Below are positions 56,501-64,000 of a DNA stretch of 64,000 nucleotides, piece by piece. The stretch's first letter is position 1. Every line of letters starts with the position of its first letter. A program made the translations under genes and the position numbers. This stretch comes from Lobosporangium transversale (lineage: Eukaryota > Mortierellomycota > Mortierellomycetes > Mortierellales > Mortierellaceae), in NCBI RefSeq assembly GCF_002105155.1, contig NW_019029022.1, positions 186,001 through 250,000 of the forward strand. Reading direction: 5' to 3'. The notes beneath the pieces are model-generated. The model did no database searches and was not told where the DNA came from. It saw only the letters and a list, made by a program, of their open reading frames with translations.

Positions 56501-57853
56501 GTACTTTTCCCAAGCCATGTCACTCCAATAGAAAACGAGGAACAACTCATTGCACAACAAGCCAATGACCCTTTTTGTGCTAGAATTATCGAGGAGTTGG
56601 AAGACCGGCCGGAGTATCGCCTTATTCGCGGCATTCTTTACCGCATTTACCTTGCCCCTCACAATCCTGAGCGTGCTCGCTTTCAGATCGTGGCGCCACT
56701 GATTTTTCATTCGTTCATTTTATACCAAGCTCATGATATCCCTTTAAGCGGACACCTTGGCCAGTCAAAAACTCTTCATCGCATTACCTCGCAATACTGG
56801 TGGCCTACAGTCAATAGGGATGTTAAGAGTTATATTCAAAGATGTAATGCCTGTCAAACTCTCAAGTCTGGACGCTCCTATTCGACGATCCAACACCCAA
56901 CGGTATCTAATGCGGCTTTCGTGAAACTTGCAGTCGATTACTATGGTCCTCTTCCAGAAACTTCTTCTGGCTTCAAGTACGTCGTTGTGATTCAAGATAT
57001 GTTCACGCGCTTTGTCCATCTGTTTCCTGCGAAAACAACGCAGGCGAGAGAATTGATTACCCTACTCGTCGACCAGCATTTCTCGCTTCATGGAGTTCCT
57101 GTCGAAGTCATGTCTGACAACGGCCCTCCCTTCACTGCAGACGACTATAAACATCTCGCCCAGCTTTTGAATATAACACCAAAGTTTGCTCCTGCTTACC
57201 ATCCTCAGTCTAATGGCATGGTCGAACGATTCATGGCTTCTCTTCGTACTCTCATAGCAGCCTATTTACAGCCAGATAGTCATTCTCGTTGGGATGAACA
57301 TTTGAGCAAGTTAGCGTTCGCATACAATACGGCGTTTAACCGACAAATCCAAGACACACCATTCTTCATGGTTTATGGTCGTGATCCCCGTCACCCACTG
57401 AATGCTATTGACTCTCTTGATTTGGAGCGTATGTTGATACAGAGCGCCAATCAACGTTCTCAGTACTTCCAGGCCCTATATCGCGCTCATAGCCTGGCTC
57501 TGACACTTCAAGATCGTGCTCCAGTAGAGGCTGATTCAGATGAGATCTGGCCTGTTGGTCTCGCCGTTTGGGTTTACACCCCACCTGTTTCTACTCGAGG
57601 TGCTAATCCCATGTTCGCTAAGTTCAAACGCCCCTGGACCGGCCCTTGTCGAATTACTCAAATTAGGAGTCATAATAGTCGTGATCTGACTACGGAAAAT
57701 GGTCAGCGATTATTAAACATTCATACCTCCAGACTCAAAAAATTCTATTCGAGTAACGGAACTACAATCGCACCGATCAATGCTCCCGAGGTCGAAACGG
57801 CCAACGTCCCTTTGCCTCCGTCTACTGAGGGGGATGTTGTGGCTGGTCATTAA
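53535..57853 (+). pseudogene. gag-pol polyprotein of the Ty3/gypsy element, one visible frameshift
   Basis: Polyprotein for capsid, protease, reverse transcriptase, RNase H and integrase. From the ATG at 53535: an unusual hydrophobic stretch (about residues 75-95), the Retrotrans_gag region (FDDFLARFERIF), a zinc knuckle (CSHCSGRHASDRC), the protease active site LIDTGAF (about 54697), reverse transcriptase with YFDDIIVYS (about 55684), RNase H (IHSDAAC, ELEALAFVWAL), integrase zinc site (HLGQ...CNACQ) and core residues in AVDYYG, SDNGPP and MVERF. The first frame stops at 56058-56060 and pol resumes in the -1 frame around 56040, between reverse transcriptase and RNase H. A gag-pol programmed shift is not expected there, so a single-base loss is the simplest reading. 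All other domains look intact. Confidence 0.9.
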
Positions 57854-57892
57854 TAGTTATATGAATTAATTATAACTATTTTATTTTTACTT

Positions 57893-58292
57893 TGTATCTA
57901 CTAATCGGGACATTCTGTCGATCCACAGTTAAAAGAACCTTTGTGCAAAGCCTTAAGCTATAGGTGAGTCCACCTCACCTAGAAAGCACCACAGTCAGGC
58001 CTGTAGGCTAAGTTATAAAAGCCAAAGAACTTCTTCCTCAATAAAGTCTCCAGTTTTCCCCATACGTCTTGTTCTTGCTATTATCTTTTCCCCTTTTCAC
58101 AACAAGCATTTGCCGTCCAGGAACTCAGTTTGTGAGCTAACCTATAAAGCTCCCATCTTTCTCTTTCGGCATCCTATGGCGCTGTTTGTCGTCAAGGTTG
58201 TTTGTCATTATTTTCTCTTGTTATTCTTGTTAACACTCTTTGTAGTGTCTATCTTTTTGCCCCTTAAGCATATACACCTACTATTTACAACA
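57893..58292 (+). repeat. 3' LTR
   Basis: Partner of 52889-53274. It starts 40 bp after the gag-pol stop, preceded by a T/A-rich rather than a clear polypurine stretch. Confidence 0.88.
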
Positions 58293-58353
58293 ATATGACA
58301 TCACGTGAATTATATAGCTTTATATAGTATTAAAAGTCACCAGTTTCAACAAT

Positions 58354-58425
58354 TCCTAGTTGGTCCAGTGGTCAGGATTTGTCGCTCTCACCGACAAGGC
58401 CCGGGTTCGATCCCCGGACTGGGAA
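58354..58425 (+). tRNA. tRNA-Glu: tRNA-Glu (anticodon CTC)
   Basis: 72-nt cloverleaf: acceptor arms TCCTAGT/ACTGGGA (one G-T pair) plus an unpaired A, a D-arm in GGTCCAGTGGTCAGGA, an anticodon stem TGTCG/CGACA with loop CTCTCAC, and a T-arm CCGGG-TTCGATC-CCCGG. Internal A and B boxes match RNA polymerase III promoters, and a TTTT terminator follows at about 58433. No intron, and no encoded CCA. It decodes GAG. The gypsy 3' LTR ends 61 bp upstream. Confidence 0.95.
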
Positions 58426-58470
58426 TCATATTTTAATCTAGGATAGCGATTTTTTTTTTTTTTGAAAAAA

Positions 58471-59699
58471 GATATTTGCACGGGCCCGTACAAATATTTA
58501 AAAAATCTATTTGCACTGCCCCGTACACACCTTATTTACACCGCTCCCCCCGTGCAAATAAAAAAAAGTTATTTGCACGGGGGGTCTTTTTTTTTATTTG
58601 TACGGGGTCTTTATTTTAGCCCTAAACACCATAACCAGGAAGCCTTCCATGACACAGGCTTAGATCTAGAGCCGCTGCCTAAGCATCAAATACTGACCAG
58701 AATATCTTATCAAGTTCGTATGTAGCTCAGAGTAGATGTTGGCATTCTTTATGCGACTGGGACTAAATACAGAATTACAAATGATTTATCTATAGTTGAA
58801 ATATACTATGCAGCTTTACTTTGCACTTTTGTTGGTTGCATTGTTATGGTTCCCCGATGCTTTCTTTCATTTAACGCGTGCATACATCTTAGGTATTTCC
58901 GTACACTATTAAGCACACAACGATGAATTCAGTTATTAGGAATCTCTAACGTGTAGTTTGTGTCGGTAGATGTACAACCAATCATACTACCATACTCATT
59001 GCTATGATGCATAGCGCGCCATGTTACTAGTCTCTTTCTTTTCTCTTAGATGTCCTTATCTCTGTCGTCCTTTATTAAGAACTCAAGCGCCCTCGGTACT
59101 ATTTTGTTTATCAAATTCATCAAAATACAATGGGTAGACCTCAGCTTATTTTGTGGAATATCTATCCTCTTACCCGATATTACTTGTCTTTTGATAGTTG
59201 GTGACAGTTCGCACTCAAAGCCGAACGTGCACAATCACCTATATCTCTATATCTAAGTGGCTAAAATATATTACATACATAGTAAGTTATATCAATTAGG
59301 TTAAAACATTGCACCAACTAAGAAGGAGGACAAAGAGAGGGTTCTTGTCTGCCCCACGTGAGTGGTAATTTAAATCATCGTATACGCTATATGGGTCTAA
59401 TGGTAGTATTTTTGTATGTCACAAATGAGCTGTTTGGCAGCTCCCACGGCGCTGCAACTTCCACCAGTAATAATTCCAGACCCCTCTCTACTCTAGACTC
59501 ACCTCCACTTATTTATATAAAGCCAGAATCATGTAGTCTGTAGGATACACGTTGCTGCTTGTAGATGAAAAAGAGACCCCGTGCAAATAACTTTTTTTTT
59601 ATTTGTACGGGGGGAGCAGTGTAAATAGAGGTACGGGGCAGTGCAAATAATTTTTTTTATAAGTAAAAATTTATTTGCACGGGGGCCGTACAAATAACT
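58471..59699. mobile_element. Non-autonomous element with long inverted repeats of a TTATTTGCACGGGG motif
   Basis: Left arm 58471-58586 and right arm 59574-59697 are inverted copies (about 116-124 bp), enclosing ~990 bp without a recognisable gene. Each arm is itself a cluster of the motif TTATTTG(C/T)ACGGGG in both orientations, so arms contain near-palindromes at their tips (TATTTGCACGGGCCCGTACAAATA-like). This is the structure of a MITE or a deletion derivative of a DNA transposon. No target-site duplication could be fixed because T runs adjoin both ends. Family not recognised. Confidence 0.7.
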
Positions 59700-59728
59700 T
59701 CATCCTTTTTTTTTTTTTTGGATTAATC

Positions 59729-60253
59729 TATTTGGCAGCCCATTGCCAAATATAATCAACTTTCAAGACTCTCTTTGGCAGCCCAGTTGCCAAATAATAT
59801 TCATTATTTACTTGGCAACCTACCCAGCGTTATTTGGCCTCTAACTATTTTTTTTTTTTTTTTTTTTTTTTTTCATTCCTAGGAACCGTATATGTGTATA
59901 ACGCTCATACTTTAAATTAATAAAGCTCCCATCTTCTACGTCATGGTTATGTGTAGTGACATTGTCTTGTCTCATTGAAAACTAATGACTTTTTTTTTCA
60001 AGTAGGTCGCTCATAAAGTTTTGGAGGTGCCATTTGGAGATCAATGCCTATGAGAGGTTTTCGCTCGGAGCAAACGCGTCTCACCTGCTACCTAGACGTC
60101 TTCAATAAATCATTCCTTAACCGTGTACATTGAAGGCTGTTTTGTGAAGATGTCATCGCCGCTGCCCTTAGTACCTCCGGCGGCATTAGCTGTGCAAGGC
60201 AATGTATCCACAGAACGCTGCCTGTTTTACCACTGATGTTATGACCCTGTTAT

Positions 60254-60288
<35 letters not shown>

Positions 60289-60426
60289 TGTATTTGGCAG
60301 CCCAGCTGCCACCCAAGAGTGCGAAGTTAAGTGGCAGCCCCCAGAAGTAGGCTGCCAAATAGAGGCAAAAATTACTATAATTGGTATGGGCTGCCAAATA
60401 ATATTTAGCAACTGGGCTGCCAATTA
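59729..60426. mobile_element. Second non-autonomous element, TTTGGCAGCCCA repeats
   Basis: At 59729-59835 and 60291-60426 the motif TATTTGGCAGCCCA and its complement recur several times, many forming hairpins such as ATTTGGCA...TGCCAAAT. The two clusters are inverted relative to each other around ~450 bp with homopolymer tracts (59850-59873, 60255-60284). A further stray motif occurs at 60604. No coding sequence. The arrangement parallels the neighbouring element but with an unrelated motif. Confidence 0.6.
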
Positions 60427-60629
60427 TGTTATCTGTGAGTATAATGTGAGTATAACTTGTAACAATGAAGATATTAAGGTATTAAAAAGAAAAAAGAATA
60501 TTTTTAACATTTTTATTATTCGCGTCATTGAGATAATGATTCAACGTATAGCCCGTTCCATTTGGTCGCGATCCCTTATATTTTTTGAATACTTTTAAAT
60601 GTATTGGCAGCCAATTGACTCGCTTGTTA

Positions 60630-61073
60630 TTGCAAGTGGTGTGACTGGTCATTAAAATTAATTTCAGTTTATTTTGTATCCACTAATCTGTCGAACCAGC
60701 TTAAGGAATCTTTGCGCAAAAGCCCTTTGTAGTCATAGGCGGGTCCGCCTCACCTAGAAACTACCGAGTATAAAAGCCAAAGAAACTTCCTTCTTAATAA
60801 AGTCTTCAGTTTTCCCCAAATGTCTTATTCTTCACCTGCAGTTCATCTTGCCATTTATCTTTTTCCCCTTTTCACAACAAGCATTTGTCTTCCGGTAACT
60901 CAGTTTGTGAGCTCACCTATAAAGCTCCCATCTTTTGACATTCTATGGTGCTGTTTGTAGTCAAGGTTATTTGACTCTATTTTCTCTTGTTAATCTTGTT
61001 GACACCCTTTGTCCTGCCTTTTCCTGATTGTGTCTATCTTTCTGTCCCTTAAGCAAAGATATTTTTTACAACA
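60630..61073 (+). mobile_element. Truncated gypsy 3' end with LTR
   Basis: 60677-61073 matches the LTRs at 52889 and 57893 (same TGTATC start, AATAAAGTC, TCAGTTTGTGAGCT and CCCTTAAGCA blocks, TTTACAACA end). About 35 bp upstream also match the end of gag-pol (TGGTCATTAA), so this is the 3' terminus of a second copy of the same family rather than a solo LTR. Confidence 0.85.
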
Positions 61074-61198
61074 ATGCCACCAAACCAATTTATTATGATT
61101 AAGATATGTGGGGTCTATATGTTGTCTAAATAGTCCTCCCCATAAAAAAACACCATCTAGACCAAGCATAGAAATAAAGAGATTAGTCAAGAAAGCAC

Positions 61199-61266
61199 TG
61201 TCGAGCTAATACTTACAACTTTTTCAAGACGAAGGCCTTTCCCGACCTAGTCATGTTTGTAGTAGC
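61199..61266 (-). repeat. Inverted repeat arm, left of Fanzor copy 2
   Basis: Its complement matches 62440-62505 at roughly 85-90%, including CTACTACAAACATGACTAGG and GGCCTTCGTCTT blocks and a donor-like GTAAGTATT. A second, shorter matching block is 61491-61525 versus 62403-62432 (CCGGCAACAACA). The arms may be copies of a first exon ending at a GTAAGT splice donor. Confidence 0.7.
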
Positions 61267-61624
61267 TCATGAAAAATTTTAGACAGACAAATAGTAACCA
61301 GGGAGCAGAAGTGAGAATAGGATGTGGATTCACACACCACATCCATGGGGCATTTATCCAAATTTGTATCAAAATAAAACTGCAAGTTTGTCTCGGGCAC
61401 CACACCATGGGGCATAGAGCTGTTAGTATGTCTGTATTATAAATTTTCATGTAACACGTGTACTGTGAAATATGCAACTGATCATATCCTATTGTTGTTG
61501 CCGGCTTGGTGTCTTTCCTCCCCATGGATTCAAAGAAGGCTATTTTGGTATCTCGAATTTGGACTCAACCTGTCAGTGAGCATTGGTGCAACGCATATAA
61601 GGCACACAGGCTGTTGACGAGCCT

Positions 61625-62225
61625 ACTTCTCACCTTCACCGTTTGACGCAGGTCAGGGTTGTGACGGTCTAGCGAAGAAAACGTAAGGGCATTAACAATA
61701 CCAGGATCGCATTAGACGGTAGTTGTGGTATTTGCAGATGAGCATCGCCCTAGCTCATGGAATATGAGTCCAACGTTTTCAAGAAGTTTGGGGCTCCTCT
61801 TCCAGTTTATGTTTGCGTAGTCTTCATCTGTCAGGTCTTCACCGGCTGCCTTTAAAACACGCCGTGTTAAGGAATCCTTGAGAAAGTTTCAATTCCTGGC
61901 TGAGATCTTCTTCATCTACGTCAGACTGCTGCTGTCTCTTCGTCTGGACTGTGTCATAGGCAAGTGGATTCAGAACAAGGCCATTGGTAAAATCGTTCCT
62001 TTGAGTTTGAGCCGAGTTATACCTTTGTCTTGTGCCTGTAGGGGTACCTTGTCTTGATAGCCATGAAACATGCGATCTCCTTCAATGTCACAAAGAGAGC
62101 CTGTATCTAGACCTCTTTTGTTCCCTGTACACATTCAAACACTGCAGCCTTGGAAGGATTGTCGAGAGGATGTCAGTTAGGACGTGTTCAGACAGATACA
62201 CATACCGAGGGGGGACGTAAGGAAG
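61625..62225 (-). pseudogene. Truncated Fanzor copy 2
   Basis: On the minus strand this matches 51400-52020 of the first Fanzor copy, for example GGTATGTGTATCTGTCTGAA, the SDVDEED-coding region and GTATTGTTAATGCCCTTACG. It begins at a poly-A/T tract (62231-62253) and ends soon after RuvC-I, just past a GTGAGAAG sequence. It has its own lesions: frameshifts, and a TAA exactly before the CDPG motif where copy 1 has GGA. It keeps ~28 bp before RuvC-I that copy 1 has lost, and that piece reads in frame into RuvC-I. It lacks both the N-terminus and everything from RuvC-II onward. Confidence 0.78.
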
Positions 62226-62261
62226 TCTGTTTTTTTTTTTTTTTTTTTTTTTTCATTTCTT

Positions 62262-62505
62262 GTTGATTGTCATGGCGAAGGCTTGGTGGTGGTGGCAGTG
62301 GTGGTGGTAGTAGCAGATCCACAAAAAGGAAATTTTCAGATGAAGGAGGAGGAGGAGTAGAGGGATCAAGACCACCGAAAGGACCTTTGCTGGGTCCAGG
62401 AGGAGGGGGAGAGACAAGCCGGCAACAACAGTAGGACACAATCTACTACAAACATGACTAGGTCCAGAAAGGCCTTCGTCTTAAAAAAATTGTAAGTATT
62501 GGCTC
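62262..62505 (+). pseudogene. Gly-rich, basic N-terminal-like coding fragment with right inverted-repeat arm
   Basis: The + strand reads a Gly/Ser-rich stretch, KRKFSDEGGGG, then (after one frame change) a basic segment MTRSRKAFVLKK ending at a GTAAGT donor (about 62491). The 62440-62505 part is the inverted repeat partner of 61199-61266. It may be a 5' exon of a Fanzor-family gene or of the element that carried it; no family hit can be claimed from reading alone. Confidence 0.35.
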
Positions 62506-62817
62506 GATATACTTTTTTTTCTTGGTTAATTTATTTATTTATTTATTTCTGTGTTCTAATACATTTCTTCTTTTTACAATAGATGGAATGTCTCGTTTTT
62601 TAATGGGACGGACTATATGTTGATTTTACCCCCTATTGTCCAGTAGGAGAACAAGAAAAAACGTTGACTATCCCCCCTTTATTTTATTTTTTTTTTTTTG
62701 ACGCGAAATTGTAAAGTTCTTTTGATTTTGAAAACCAGTGTCCGCAAATTATCAAGAAAAAACATTGGTGAGAGTTGGTCATGCATGTTTCCAGTGACAA
62801 CAATTCGTTCTTTCCTC

Positions 62818-62850
<33 letters not shown>

Positions 62851-64000
62851 CCTTTGACTTGTGCTCAAATTCCAGCAAGTTGGATCTGTGAATGTTGGAA
62901 AGTGTATATAAACTCTTTCCCCTTTTTCTCAAACCCTCGACTGTCCGACTGTCTTAATAATTGTTTTACCAATGACGAAACTGGATCACGTTTAAAGATA
63001 CCCATTTGCTTATGGCAAAAAAGTTGATCGTCCATGAAGGTTAGCAAACTATAAAAGATCATGGCAGTATGAATTTATCATTTTTTAAAAGAGATTGACA
63101 CCAAAGCCGAGGTTTTATTATTGTCCCAAGAAATTAAGTAATGTAAATACCGCAATTGTAACAATGTAGTTTTTCTGGGCACAAGCCCTGTTATTCTGCT
63201 GGCTTGAGGTATGTAAGAATGAGAGCAAAGTTGGCTTTTTTTTGTTTTCAAACCTCGCCAAGCTTCATTGCAGCCATTTGCGCCGACAAGGTCTATTGTG
63301 AAGAAGCAGGGCTTTCTTTTTCTGGCAATCTGGCGGAGTCCTCTGTCACACATGTCACACATGTCTTGGAAACTAAGTTGTCAGGTATTAAATATTGCCG
63401 CATGTCTTGAGAAAGCAAAAAAAGAAGGCACTTTTTGCCTTTGCTCTCATCAATTGAAAGTCAACAAGAAGAAGAAGAAGAAGAAGAAGAAGAAGAAGAA
63501 GAAGAAAAGCACAGCCCTGGATGAGGAAAGGAAGGAAAAGGGAAGGAAGGACAATACCCATGGAAAACAAAGTCATCTATCATTTATCAATGATGTGTTC
63601 GGATAGCTTTTACATCTTCACTTGTAAACTGCTAAAATTAACCTGCATATCAGAACGTGGTCGATCAACTGTCCTTTTAAAAAAGGGCCTTCCCTGTCTT
63701 CACTTTTATTTTATATGGTCATTTGTGTCATTTCATTCTTTCCATTGCTTCAACCTCCCCTCAAGGATCATTCTGATCCCCTCCAAACCCTTTCTTATTC
63801 TTTCTCTCTACTTTCTCTTCCTCGCTCTCTCTCTCTCTCTCTCTCTACTCTCCTCTCTTTCTTCCTCTTTCTTGATCTTTTTTTATTTATATATATATAT
63901 ATATATAAATATAAAAAAAAAACACACACACAATCCATTGACGCTTCATTCCGCTCTGTCCCAGAGTGCCATCAATCTCTTCTCCATTTCGTTTAATTTG
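62506..64000. other. Right-end spacer
   Basis: About 1.5 kb with poly-T (62821-62850), an (AAG)n microsatellite and CT-rich low complexity near the right edge. The leader-like CT tract (63780-63880) and TATA-rich stretch (63887-63910) could belong to a gene starting beyond the window. No gene seen inside. Confidence 0.5.
63461..63507. repeat. (AAG)n microsatellite
   Basis: About 15 AAG/GAA units on the + strand. Confidence 0.9.

Larger units (their letters stand above)
52889..58292 (+). mobile_element. Ty3/gypsy LTR retrotransposon, nearly complete
   Basis: 5.4-kb element bounded by related LTRs (52889-about 53274 and 57893-58292), both starting TGTATCTACTAAT and ending in CA. The internal region carries gag-pol (53535-57853). 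The LTRs differ by many substitutions and indels, so the insertion is not recent. I found no matching target-site duplication (flanks ACAGT and ATATG). A TGGTGGCGAACC sequence near 53482 could be the primer-binding site, but it is ~200 bp from the LTR-like end, so either the LTR is longer than it appears or the priming is unusual. Confidence 0.9.

Noticed and set aside
62188-62439. Proline-rich minus-strand ORF
   Set aside because: Complement of a GGA/GGT-rich low-complexity run; the + strand reading fits better with the inverted-repeat exon.
63461-63507. Possible repeat array of CRISPR type
   Set aside because: A pure trinucleotide microsatellite without spacers; no CRISPR-like array exists in the window.

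Overview
The window reads as nuclear DNA of a filamentous, early-diverging fungus, most likely a Mucoromycota/Mortierellomycota-type genome. The pointers are short GT-AG introns in almost every gene, a pentafunctional AROM shikimate protein, an eL28 ribosomal protein (absent from S. cerevisiae), Ty3/gypsy elements, and very frequent poly-A/poly-T tracts of 15-35 nt in introns and spacers. The assignment is inference from gene content; no marker was searched.

Layout. Positions 1-45,200 are gene-dense and mostly housekeeping. In order: a carboxylesterase running off the left edge (EST1, -), an Adp1-like ABCG half-transporter (+), an LtrA-family membrane protein (+), ribosomal eL28 (+), ubiquitin-eL40 (+), malate dehydrogenase (+), a TcdA/Tcd-type tRNA t6A dehydratase (-), ribosomal uL11 (-), a near-identical esterase pair (EST2 and EST3, -), a fourth esterase (EST4, -), a syntaxin-6/Tlg1-like Qc-SNARE (-), a PDCD2/Tsr4 protein (+), a NUFIP1-like zinc-finger protein (+), the AROM protein (+) and a secreted ML-domain lipid-binding protein (-). 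Exon junctions were set by hand from splice sites, reading phase and family similarity.

Positions 21,200-29,600 are a rearranged duplication zone. EST2 and EST3 are copies at a constant 5,142-bp offset. Between them lies a broken copy of the Tcd gene, itself interrupted by an old gypsy relic, and beyond EST3 lies a broken copy of the ABCG gene. EST2 and EST3 have both lost the nucleophile serine and the acidic triad residue, so they look like non-catalytic esterase-fold proteins.

Positions 45,200-64,000 are gene-poor and full of mobile DNA. The most notable item is a decayed Fanzor gene (eukaryotic relative of TnpB, an RNA-guided nuclease family) at 50,517-52,761, with RuvC-I, RuvC-III and zinc-ribbon motifs still legible. 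A second, truncated Fanzor copy lies at 61,625-62,225 and is flanked by inverted repeats. Between them are a nearly complete Ty3/gypsy element with one visible frameshift, a tRNA-Glu(CTC) only 61 bp beyond its 3' LTR, two non-autonomous elements built from unusual repeated hairpin motifs, and a truncated LTR remnant. Two unidentified coding relics sit near 47.4-49.2 kb.
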